Assembly: GCA_033439685.1 (NCBI GenBank)
Contig: JAUEDM010000001.1
Location: forward strand, 124,001-188,000
Reading direction: 5' to 3'
Length of the DNA stretch: 64,000 bases
From: Apodospora peruviana
Taxonomy: Eukaryota; Ascomycota; Sordariomycetes; Sordariales; Lasiosphaeriaceae
The notes under the pieces are model-generated. The model did not search any database and was not told the origin of the DNA. It saw only the letters and a list, made by a program, of their open reading frames with translations. Of this stretch, positions 20,512-30,569 are shown one piece after another. Position 1 is the first letter of the stretch; each line of letters opens with the position of its first letter. Both the position numbers and the translations under genes were made by a program.

Positions 20512-22558
20512 ATGGTCGCCTTCAGCTCAACCGTCCTCGTCGGACTTGCAGCGATCATCGGCACCCCGGTGCTTGCAGGCGCCAGTGGTCGCCCGAAGCC
20601 TGCCAACAACGTCTACGACTACATTGTAGTCGGCAGCGGACCGGGAGGCGGACCGATCGCGGCCAACCTCGCCCGGGCCGGCCACTCGGTGCTGCTAGTC
20701 GAGGCCGGCGACGACCAGAGCAACAACCTCAACTCGGAGATCGCCGGATTCTTCCCCTTTGCGTATGTCGATCCGCTGCTGCGGTGGGACTTCTTCGTGC
20801 GCAACTACGCCAACGAGACCCGCAACCTGCAGAACAACCACCTGACGTGGCGACGGCCCGATGGCTCGTTCTACGTCGGCCGCGAGCCTCCCCCCGGCGC
20901 GACCCTGCTGGGTCTGTATTACCCGCGCGGAGGGACGTTGGGAGGAAGTTCGGCAGTGAATGCGATGGGCGCCATCTTGCCCAGTGACAGCGACTGGCAG
21001 ATTGTAGCCGCTCTGACTGGTGATAATACCTGGTCGTGAGTCCTTACTGCCACACCGCAAAACCCAGACCAGAGAAAGTAACAGCGCAAACAGACCATCA
21101 CACATGCGCAGCATCTTTGCCCGGATCGAAAAGAACCATTACCTACCCCCAGGCACACCAGGCCACGGCTTCAACGGCTACCTGGACACGAATCTTCCAG
21201 ACGCCGCATCCTGGGCCGGACAGGACGACCTGATCAACATTCTGAAAGTTGCCTCCGCAAGCCTAGGCCAAGATCCGCAAAACATCCACCGGAACCTGCT
21301 CTCGGACCCAAACAGCGCGACCGCAAACCGCGACCAGGCCCTCGGCGTCTTTGGAGATACGATGCACGTCGACGGCATCAAGCGCCGCTTCAGTTCGCGT
21401 GATTACATCATGGCGACATATAACGCCGTCAAACCGAACGGCTCACCCAAGTACCCGCTCTACCTGCAACTCAACACCCTCGCCACAAAAGTCCTCTTCA
21501 CCAAACCCGGAAGAGGCAAGCCCAAAGCAAGCGGAATCGAGTTCCTCGAAGGCGCAAGCTTATACTCGGCCGACCCGCGGTACAACGCCACCAAAAAGGG
21601 CGTCAGCGGACGCGCATACGCACGCAAAGAAGTAATCCTAGCAGGCGGCACGTTCAACAGTCCACAGCTTCTTAAGCTCTCAGGAATCGGCCCAAAAGCA
21701 GAGCTAGCCCGCCATAAAATCCCGGTGGTGGTCGACTTGCCCGGCGTGGGCGCCAACCTGCAGGATAACTACGAAATACCTATCGTCGGCCACGCCCAAC
21801 TTCCTCTCAGTGGACCACCACCGGACCCTTCCGAACCAGCATGTACCTACGGCGCACCAGGCGACCCGTGCGTTGCCCTCTGGCAGCGGAACGGAAGTGG
21901 TCCGTATTCACGGCTCGGCGCGGTGAACTCCGTTTTCCGCAAATCTTCTTCTCCGGCCCTGAACGAGCGCGATTTTTTTACTGTGGGGGGTCTATTTGCT
22001 ATCCGCGGATTCTGGCCTCCCACCGACTCGGTTCCGTTCGATCCGCCGAATACATTTGCCTTCTCGACGGTCAAGATCCACCCCCAAAGCAAAAATGGTG
22101 AGGTGCTGTTGAGGAGTGCCGACCCGAGAGATACCCCTGATATCAATTTCCATCTGTTTGAGGAAAATAATTCCGGGAGTGAGAGTGATTTAAAGGCAGA
22201 ACTGGACACGGTCAAGTGGGCACGGCGCGTTTTCGAAAATGTCCCCGGGCCGATGGGACCGCTTGTTCCTGCTGAGCCGCCGTGTCCGGGTGGAGTGTGT
22301 GATGATCAAGTTGATAGGGAGTGGATTCGGAACCAAATCTTTGGGCACCATGCCACTAGTACGTGTAAGATTGGAGCTGATGGAGACAGGATGGCGGTGT
22401 TGGATTCGAAGTTTCGCGTGAGGGGTGTTAAGGGTTTGAGAGTGGTAGACGCGAGTGCATTCCCCAGGGTGCCGGGGCCGTTTCCTGTTCTTCCGACGTT
22501 CATGCTGAGCGAGAAGGCGACGGAGAGTGTGCTTCTCGATGCGGGGATCTGGCAGTGA
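20512..22558 (+). CDS. Secreted GMC (glucose-methanol-choline) oxidoreductase, AA3-like
   Basis: Exons 20512-21035 and 21112-22558 give 656 aa. GMC enzymes are FAD alcohol/sugar oxidases or dehydrogenases. The start has a signal peptide (MVAFSSTVLVGLAAIIGTPVLA). The FAD-binding motif is YIVVGSGPGGGPIAANLARAG near residue 37, with the flavin acid in LLVEAG. GMC signature 1 appears as GGTLGGSSAVNAMG and signature 2 as GGTFNSPQLLKLSGIGP. The C-terminal block has GHHATSTCKIGADGD (catalytic His) and GLRVVDASAFP. The second active-site position, normally His or Asn, falls in VPGPFPVLPTF and looks like Pro. Substrate cannot be told. An AA9 LPMO starts 723 bp downstream on the same strand, so it may feed electrons or H2O2 to LPMOs. 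Confidence 0.9.
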
Positions 22559-23281
22559 TAATGGCCTTAGTGAATGAAAAGGGGGGTGAATATGATTGAT
22601 GATTCTTACCTGCAGTGGCGCAGCGATATCAAAAAGGGGTCAGCCAGATCGGATCGGGCCGAGAGTCGGGAGGCGAAACTATTAAGGCCTACTAGTAGGA
22701 CCGACCGACCGTAGCAATATAAGGAAGCATATAAGGAAGTCTTTCCAACGTACATTTCAACTCAGAAGGCCAGTTGGTGTAGTGGTTACATTCATTCAAA
22801 CTTGTGGTTCTGTCGGTCCTCGCGTGTTAATGCATGAAACTTAACGAACAGGTCTTCTGACGTTTTGCTTTTGAACTTAATCTTTTGTCTGCTTTTTAGC
22901 GGGTGTTCGTCCGATGATGATGATGCAGCGAGACGGACTGGAACTGCCGACGGATAATTCCAAGTGAGTTGGTAAAGCATTTCGGAGCCTCGCTTCGCCG
23001 AACCAGTCGTTGCTGCCCGGTTATAACCTTGGCGATGCAATAATTAATTACACTGTAGTTTATATTCCCACTACACAGTACACACAACTTGATCTGGCAC
23101 TTCTGAATGCATGGGATGTCCAAATATATAGCAGATGAGCAGCTCAAACCCGGCTACCGTCGCGATGGAGAGTCTTCCTTTCTGGAAAAGTCTTCCCCAG
23201 CTCATTTTCATTTTCACTACCGTGCCGTGCCGTGTCTCGCAAAACAGAACACCGGGTTAGCTACTTCACTGTTTTGCAATC
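22559..23281. other. GMC-LPMO intergenic region
   Basis: No gene is supported. AAATATATAG at about 23123-23132 may be a TATA element for the LPMO. A tRNA-like fragment at about 22773 was judged insufficient. Confidence 0.45.
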
Positions 23282-24337
23282 ATGAAGTTCAGCGTCATCA
23301 CCGCCGTAGCCACCTGTCTGGCCGTGGTCGACGGTCACTACATCTTCCAGCAGTTCTCCGCCGGATCGACCAAGTTTCCCGTATGGAAGTACGTGCGGCG
23401 CAACAGCAACCCGGCTTGGCTCCAGAATGGACCCGTAACGGACCTCGCCTCAAAAGATCTCAGGTGCAACGTTGGCGGGGAAGTCAGCAACGGGACCGAG
23501 ACGGTCACGATGAACGCCGGTGACGCATTTACGTTTACCCTGGACACGGCTGTTTATCATATCGGGCCGGTGTCGCTGTGAGTATCTATCGCTCTCTTAG
23601 TCGGTTGTATTATGTCGAGGTATGATTGGCTAACCGGTGATATGTTGTGACCTAGATACATGTCGAAGGCGCCTGGGCTAGCCAAGGACTATGATGGAAG
23701 CGGGCCGTGGTTCAAGATTTTTGATTGGGGTATGTACTACCTTCCATTCAAACAGCCTGGATAAAAGACTGACACATTGTCGACAGGTCCGTCCGGCACA
23801 AGCTGGCCGCTCAGGAGTAAGCACTTAGAACTAAGACGAGTACCCAAGCCAACCAACTAACCAAACCCGTCTTATTAGTCTCATACACGTCAAGTATCCC
23901 CAAGTGCATCCCCAGTGGCGAGTACTTGCTTCGCATCCAGCAGCTGGGCATCCATAACCCTGGTGCACCGCCTCAAGTAAGTCCACACGCACCACATACC
24001 AAGTTTTCCCAGAGCACAGCTAATCTGAGAGTTCAGTTCTATATAAGCTGTGCTCAAGTCAACGTCGTGGGAGGCGGCAACGCCTCTCCGTCCCCGACCG
24101 TCTCGATCCCAGGCGCTTTCAAGGCGAATGATCCCGGCTACAGCGCAAACGTGAGCCCCTTCCATTTTGCTCCCACTCATTCAGTCGTAAGTACCAGTGA
24201 CGCTGACTTTCTGGGTTTAGGTTTACAACGGCGGCTCGTCCAACTATGTCGTTCCTGGACCTAAAGTAGTACGTTCGGTAGACAGACTTGGGTTTGTGTT
24301 TATTCTTGGCTAACATATCAAACAGTTCTCCTGCTGA
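23282..24337 (+). CDS. AA9 lytic polysaccharide monooxygenase (no CBM)
   Basis: Copper enzyme that oxidatively cleaves cellulose or related glucans outside the cell. Seven exons: 23282-23577, 23656-23729, 23787-23816, 23879-23976, 24037-24150, 24221-24268 and 24326-24337; all junctions keep frame and give 223 aa. The signal peptide ends at DG before HYIFQQF, so mature His1 (residue 19) forms the histidine brace with His93 (YHIGPVSL). The axial Tyr168 is in QFYISCAQ. Other AA9 hallmarks are WFKIFDWGPSG, IPSGEYLLRIQQLGIH and the C-terminus VVPGPKVFSC. It is a single domain without linker or CBM1. Eight coding breaks' worth of short exons (one of 12 nt) is dense but all introns have good GT-AG sites. 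It follows the GMC oxidoreductase gene. Confidence 0.93.
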
Positions 24338-24695
24338 TTCAGTACCGCTCTTGGGCTGGAGAGAGAAATGGTGCTACCGTAGACATCATTCTCTTGCGCG
24401 GGGCTAAAATTGCAGTGCTTGAGGAACGCATGCCATGGTATTACGTTACTCAATGGCAGGTTCCTTTGGGGCTAAAATGGCAGTGCTTCTTCCGATCTCA
24501 GTAGTAGAGGTAATCCATAAGATCCCGGTCCCTCAAGTAACTCACTCACTGCACGACAACATCAAGATCGAGATCTTCCAGCAAGACACAACAGAGACAT
24601 AAATCATTTTCCTTAGTCCTTCAATTACCTTATTTAAGCCATTCTCTTTCGGGAACCAACTGAAGCCTTTTGTCCTCAAGAGCCAGGCCAAGACC
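24338..24695. other. Intergenic region with a 21-bp motif repeated twice
   Basis: GGGCTAAAATTGCAGTGCTT at 24401-24420 recurs with one change at 24469-24488 (spacing 68 bp); relatives occur at 51.6-51.75 kb. No gene. Confidence 0.5.
24400..24488 (+). repeat. Dispersed short repeat, copies at 24400 and 24468
   Basis: Two direct copies of a motif ending in AAAATTGCAGTGCTT or AAAATGGCAGTGCTT, with GAACGCATGCCATGG between them. The same motif and a nearby AACGCATGCCA block occur at 51601-51860, so these are parts of one dispersed, probably non-coding, repeat family. Confidence 0.6.
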
Positions 24696-25738
24696 ATGGA
24701 TACCACCACAGCCGGCCGAGATGATAACAGCGGACGAGACAACACCCCTCTCTCCATCGTAGCATCCATCATTGGCCTCCTGAACTTTGCGTACCTCGTC
24801 ACCGCCGGCCTACCGTTCGTTAGGGCAACCCCCACGCCACATATTCGAGCAGTCGTGCGTGAGGGTTCTCGCATAAGTATGAGAGTGAGCTCGAGCTTCT
24901 AGCCAAGGAAAACGCCATGGAGGAGGCAAATCTAGAGTTTCTGTACAGTCACTTGTACCCCCCCTCGCTCCGCGATCTCGAGACCACGAAGACGGAGCTG
25001 CTCTTGAAAGATCTCTTTGCGCAGTTCAAGAAGACCGAGGACGAGATGGCGTCGCTGCAGTGGCAAAGTCGGTTCTGCAAACATACGGCGAGGAGGACCG
25101 TAAGGCAGTCTCGCTGTTCTCATATTATCTTCCCCTCGATTTTCCAAACTCTGCGCCGTGGTTCAAGATTTCGTTCTGGTGCGTCTTGCCGCCAGCTCTA
25201 TACTCGCGTCATACTTATTCTCAACCTCGGTGTGGCGTTGGTGAATCTTGCGCGGTTGCTCGACGTAGCCTGGCTTTGGGGTAAGCGAGACTCATGGGCC
25301 GCGAGGGAGAATTGCTCAACCTCATGCAAAATACCGAGTACCACTTTCAGGAAGCGAGGGCTAATATCACAAACAAGTAAGTGCGTAGTCGTTGCATTTC
25401 GTGTGAGTTAGTTTCAATGTCGTGGAATTGGAGCTCAAACTGCTAAAACCCATCCCAGACGTATCAATGGACTGTATGTCGTCCTAGATCATATGGCTGG
25501 AGTGATTCATAGGCACCTGGCCGATTTTGCCAGTTCTCTTCAGGAAATGAAGACCCAGCACTGTGAGCGGCAGGAACAGACTGCAGCTCCTTCAGAGGAA
25601 GAAATACTGGGGCTTTTACTAGAAGAAGGGAAGAAGGATAGTGTGCCTGAAAGTGGTCTTGCTTATGCTTACGAAGGAGATGGAGAAAGCCGAGGAGTTA
25701 CGGGCAATGAAAGGGATGAAAAAGTTTCGCTTGGTTAA
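24696..25738 (+). pseudogene. Unassigned gene with a membrane segment and coiled-coil, frame-broken
   Basis: Not recognised. Reading pieces in order: MDTTTAGRDDNSGRDN and a hydrophobic segment (SIVASIIGLLNFAYLVTAG); then, one base out of frame from about 24870, a charged helical part (YESELELLAKENAMEEANLE, LLLKDLFAQFKKTEDEMASL); at about 25062 another one-base shift to AKSVLQTYGEEDRKAVSLFS; then back to a hydrophobic stretch (RVILILNLGVALVNLARLLD). The last part reads LLNLMQNTEYHFQEARANIT and joins through an intron (donor GTAAGT at 25377, acceptor before 25460) to RINGLYVVLDHMAGVIHRHL and an acidic tail ending at 25738. The frame changes cannot be explained by introns of normal length, so it is either a decayed gene or has base-calling errors. 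Confidence 0.45.
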
Positions 25739-28003
25739 GGTTAGTCGCATGTGGGAATTTTATTAGGCACCTTTCGCGCCCCAGGTCGACTTTAACTGTA
25801 TTATGCATATTTACACGTGCCTGTCGACACCGTACCTTGCAGATAAGGGAGCTTCCGATAGTGTCTCGCACTTCCTGGTCATACGGCCGGCACATTGCCA
25901 CGTGGGCAGTGCTTTAAGTCTAATATATACCTATCTACCCAAGTGCAAGGACCGTCCGGGGATTGCATGAACACCTGGTCAAGTACCTCAGCGGACCAAA
26001 GCCGTCAGCAGAGGGGCGCGCCGATACTGTGGGATAATCTCGTTAAATATATGGTGTGACGCTGTTATGCGCGACCCGTTGAGCCTCAAACGGCACGAAC
26101 GGCAGGCGTGAATGTGAGGATACCACTGGGCAGACGGACTGTTCTACCATCATGTAAAGTAGGCAGAGACCAGTTCGGAGTCCAGACTTAGGTCAAAGAT
26201 AGGCTGAGATATCGACATGCTGTTTTTTGTTGGTGACCTCCTGCCGCGTTTAGGACTGGAAAAGGCCTGGACGGCTTCATGCTCCGGGACTCATAGTTAT
26301 CCCGATCACCACCAAGACTTGACATGGAATAACTCACTAGGGGCCTAATCTACTCACTACTCACGACTGCATAATCATACCTAACCCGACTTCATGATAC
26401 AATTCCCCTGATACACTTGAGAGACTGACGATCCGAAAGAGACTTGACATATAACGCCCTCATCACCACACAATACAGATAGCACAATAAGCATTAGAGT
26501 AGACGGTTCCGATCTACCCAACGAGTAGCTCACGGGTCTTTGGTCAGGTCCACCAACAGGAGAGAATAGTTGGAGGTCATGACTACCAAGCACTGGCAAA
26601 CAGACGGGGTAGCCCGAGACTCGGATCGAGAAACGGCGAGGTGCTTTGCTTCCAGTCTGCCGTGACAAAATCGGGAACATCACACTCTTCTGCCGTGTGT
26701 AGGAGCCTTGGAAATTGCAATATGATTATCAAGACAGATAGGAATTAGAGCGGACCAGTTCCGCTTCCCTTCGAGGACATTTGATCCTATTCCGAGCCGT
26801 CTGGTAACATCGGCTGGGAAAGTCGGAGTTCTATCCGATGGATCTGAGCGCCACGAAGTTGACTCCCGATACTTGGTATTCTTTTTATAGCTCCATATTT
26901 TGAAATATAAAGTAAAAAGAAATCAAAAACAATATCAAAAAGATATTTCCTCGGCGAAAAGTAACGTTGTCAGCAAGATATAAAAAGTTGCCAACCTGGT
27001 TGGTGAAACGAGAAGGTAAACATTCGACACGACGTCGGAAAAGGGCGCCGTATATTGACAGCTGCCTAGCCAATTTGTTTGTGTCCAGTTTCCTGACAGC
27101 GTAGTATGCCAAGAAAGCTGAGTTGTCGTTAAGACACAGTGAGGTTACCAGAAGAAAGGGGTCCTGCGGCTCTAGGATGCCGCAGGGACGTTGCAATATG
27201 CTCACAAAGCTCCATGTTTTTACTTTATATCCAATCTTTTCAGGTTCAAGAGTACCATCGGCCGTGTATGCGAATATAAGTTGAAATTTGACAAGTCCGC
27301 CCCGGTGGTCAGCCGGACTTTTTAAATGGGCGGTGAAAAAACCCCAGGTTAATATATAGTAGTAGTATCACCCCAACAAGCACCGTACACGAGAGCTGAA
27401 GGATCTTGTTGCTGCAGGTTCCATGTAGGCAATATGTCTTGGGATGCTTGGGGAAAGACGATGGTGTAACGATAAAGTCGCTTAAGGTCCGAATCAATCA
27501 AAACGCAATTGAAACACTGCAGAGCCATGCAACCCTATCCCACTTAACCAGTAATCTGAACCGCACTATTTTTAAGATTCGACAAGTCCCCGGTCCCGGG
27601 GCAAGGTGGTCTCGCCCCATCTTTGCAATTAAGGGACCTACGACGATGGTAGGTCTCGGCATGCGGACTATAGTCGTCAAGTCACTCTCAGATGAGTGAA
27701 GGCCGAAAAACGAACACATCCCAATTAGTCCACGATAACTCTTCGATTTGTTTACTCCGTACTGACACCTCGGGATAGTATCTCTCCGCCAGGAACCTGC
27801 TTGGCACCCTCTGAGAGCGGAACAAGTGGTATCTCCAGTTCTATCCAAGCAGCAACAACCAAGTATAAATACCGAGGAATCCTTCTCCGTGAACCATGAA
27901 AAATTCAAAGTTGTCATCGCCACAGTCTCGCAGCAGTTCCCCATTCCCAATAACATCTACACCTTAACAACATCACCAAAAATCCCTTCACTCTCTCACC
28001 ATC
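25739..28003. other. Empty 2.3-kb stretch and DUF4360 gene promoter
   Basis: Only short ORFs without family-like sequence; 26880-26990 is notably AT-rich. Nothing is identified apart from the promoter at the right end. Confidence 0.5.
27864..27870 (+). promoter_or_regulatory. TATA box of the DUF4360 gene
   Basis: TATAAAT lies 134 bp before the ATG at 28004, followed by a C/A-rich leader with CTCTCTCACCATC just before the start. Confidence 0.5.
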
Positions 28004-28766
28004 ATGAAGACCTTTTCCCTTGTCGCCGCCCTAGTCGGCGCCGCCACCGCCGCTCCCCTGGCCGCGGAGCCCCTCCTCGCCGGCCCAGCCGCAACGGTGC
28101 CCTCGAGCGTTCGTGTCGTCGGCGTCTCCCTTCTGGGGTCGGGCTGCCCGGCCGGCACCGCCGACGTGCAGATCGACGCGACCAAGACCCTGCTGGAGGT
28201 CACCTTCTCGGAATACATCATCCAGACCGGCCCGGGGACCAAGGCGTCCGAGTGGCGCAAGAACTGCAAGCTGACGCTCAACCTGGCCTTTGACGAAGGG
28301 TTCCAGTATGTTTCCCCCCCTCCATTTCCCTGCGATATACTAATTGGTAAGGTTTGCAACACTGGCAACCGACATGAGGGGCTTCGCGCAGATCCCCAAG
28401 GGCGCCAAGGGCCTCTGCACCAACACCTTTGACTTCACCGGCGTGGCAGGCCAGACCTCGTACTCTGTGTCTCTGCCCGGCCAGCGCGAGGGTCCGTTCT
28501 CGTTGACGGCCGACCCGGATGTCACCTCGTGGTCGCAGTGCGGCGGCACCACGTCCATCATGAACATGAACACGCAGTGCAACATCAGCCCCACGCAGCA
28601 GCAGGCTCTGATTGCTGTGAGTTACCTACCTTACCTGAGCTCTGTGAAGATTGGGCTGGTTTGGAGGAACTGTTTGTCAGCGGCTGCTGACAGAGTAAAA
28701 CTATAGGTCGATCGGATCAGCGGCAAGCTTACTGTCAATGTTTCTGTTGCTTGGAGAAAGTGCTAG
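28004..28766 (+). CDS. Secreted DUF4360 protein
   Basis: Three exons, 28004-28305, 28352-28616 and 28707-28766, give 208 aa in one frame. The signal peptide is MKTFSLVAALVGAATA. The mature part carries the pattern of the DUF4360 family found in fungi, bacteria and metazoa: VSLLGSGCPAGTADVQI near the N-terminus, then VTFSEYIIQTGPGT, RKNCKLTLNLAFDEGFQ, a segment GFAQIPKGAKG, and a late Cys pair (SQCGGTT and NTQCNIS), ending WRKC. It is a predicted beta-sandwich with paired cysteines, secreted, of unknown function. The short third exon supplies the family's usual end (GKLTVNVSVAWRKC). Confidence 0.88.
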
Positions 28767-30569
28767 ACACTCAGCCTAGAAAGGCTGGGCGTGTTAATTT
28801 GGGGTGTGGAACTGTGGATTGTTATCAATGGCCTTTTTCGTTCTGTCATGTTTCGAGACGACGAGTTACCAAGATCCAGGGGCGGAGGGGGGGTGGGGGG
28901 TGGATGACCTAGCAGCAGCAGAAAGATCAGACAGACAAGCTTACTTACTATTTTGTGCATTTATTTCTCGGTTCAGTCGCCAAAGAGAAAGTGAAGTACG
29001 CGTAACCTGGAAACGGTCTATCCGAGCCCATTTACCTTGTTTCAACTAAGTTCGTCTGTGATTGAGCTTCTTCCTAGCTTTCTAGAGAACTGAGTTGGAG
29101 ACATGAATGGGATAATTAGCCATATTGATGGTAGTATAACCATTTGCTAGGTATGAGGCTGCCTGTGCTTGTGGGCTGCCATCAAAACGATCACGACCCG
29201 CGTCGAGGACCAATTCTACATGTACTCACCGATGGGAACCTTGGATATTAATATACTATTGCTCTACAGGGATTGGAGGGAAGCAAAAACATGCTTCTCC
29301 ACCTGCAGAAAGAAATCATGCACCAGTTGGACAACATATCCATCTTCGTATGGATGTAAATATCCAACGCATTCGAAACCCAACTGGACCTGGTTGGTTG
29401 TACGTGGAGTTAGTGTGTAACAGGCCTTGGCCGCATATGCATTGTCTCCAGCAAGAAACATCACTGAGCACAACTAAATCTTGCGCAGGTATATATTGGA
29501 GTAATAGGATAGGTATTTAAGGTAATTGAAGTGAGGATTTCGGCTCTAGCTACAGTGATTATCTATCTTACCTTTAGTACCAACCGCAAAACGCGAGTCA
29601 AATGCCGTTGAGTGAGCAGACATGAACCTGGCTTTAAGCGGAGGACTCGCACCAATTGACACGCCTGCCCCGAAATTAGCTTCCGACGCAGCTGTTTGCC
29701 TGTGATTACATCTGCAGAGGAGTTCTTTTTCCTTTGCTGTTTGCACCCAACACCCTTTTCGAGCCGAGTTTGGGTTTCCGTGATTTGGGGAATGTTCACC
29801 GAGAACTGGTTGGTTCCAGTCTGCTTCCTCGCAAACTAATACCTACGACTTCGAAAACAGCCCCCAACGTATTCATATCGGGATAATTCTAAGTGTGGTC
29901 TGTCCTGATGGCAAAACCTTAGATAAGAGTGTTACACAGCATGACAGGGAAACTCTCGATAGACGCAGATTAAAGAAGCAGTGCGAAGCTATATCCCATA
30001 TCAGAACCGCTTTAGCCGGGCAAACGTTGGTACATCTCATGGCAACCAAGCTGCAACCGTACTGGAGTTTGCGCTTCTGCTACATGCGCGGAACTCGGCT
30101 CATATTGAGGCGGGGCCCTAATGGTTCCACAACACTGCTCAGAATATCCTGCATGTTAATCTGTGAACTGCGTAAATCTACCTTGAAGGTATTAATCACT
30201 TTCAGTCTACCGCGCCTGGTGTGCCTTGCTGCAACCCGCCACGTTCGTATGTGCTCCACGAGTTGTAAGATAAATGATATGTTCTCGCCACCCCCCTCCC
30301 CCCCCCCCCCAAAAAAAAAAAAAAAAAAAAAAAAAAAAGGTCACCCACGAGGAACGGCAGCTGAGGACTCCCGTGTTCATCAAACCTTGTTTACTTGCAC
30401 GCAATGTCATACTCCGAAAGCCGCCAAGAGTCTCCCGGCCAATATTCAAACAGGGCATGTCTGTGTGCCCCTGCCGAAGTGCGGAAGTGTAGTGGGTCGG
30501 TCGTCGGTGGCTGTGGGACCGATCGACACTTTTCCTCCCTACCCTATCCGTCAAACGAGGAAGGTGCCC
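28767..30569. other. Intergenic region with a poly(C)/poly(A) tract
   Basis: No gene is supported. A 552-codon open frame starts at 29895, but its first 220 codons cross the homopolymer tract and have no natural sequence character. The tract at 30298-30338 is listed separately. Confidence 0.5.
30298..30338 (+). repeat. Homopolymer tract C13 followed by A28
   Basis: Thirteen C then twenty-eight A, preceded by C6T. It may be an expanded microsatellite or a collapsed or poorly read stretch. A long A run after unrelated sequence can also mark the tail of a retro-inserted copy, but no such copy is recognised upstream. Confidence 0.8.

Noticed and set aside
22773..22835. tRNA-like fragment (GCCAGTTGGTGTAGTGGTTAC ...)
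   Set aside because: It has a good D-arm-like start but no T-arm (GTTCRA) and no matching acceptor end; at most a tRNA relic.
29895..30569. 5' part of the 552-codon ORF that leads into the DUF3433 gene
   Set aside because: It crosses a C13A28 tract read as Pro and Lys runs and shows no natural sequence; a start at 30570 or later is more plausible.
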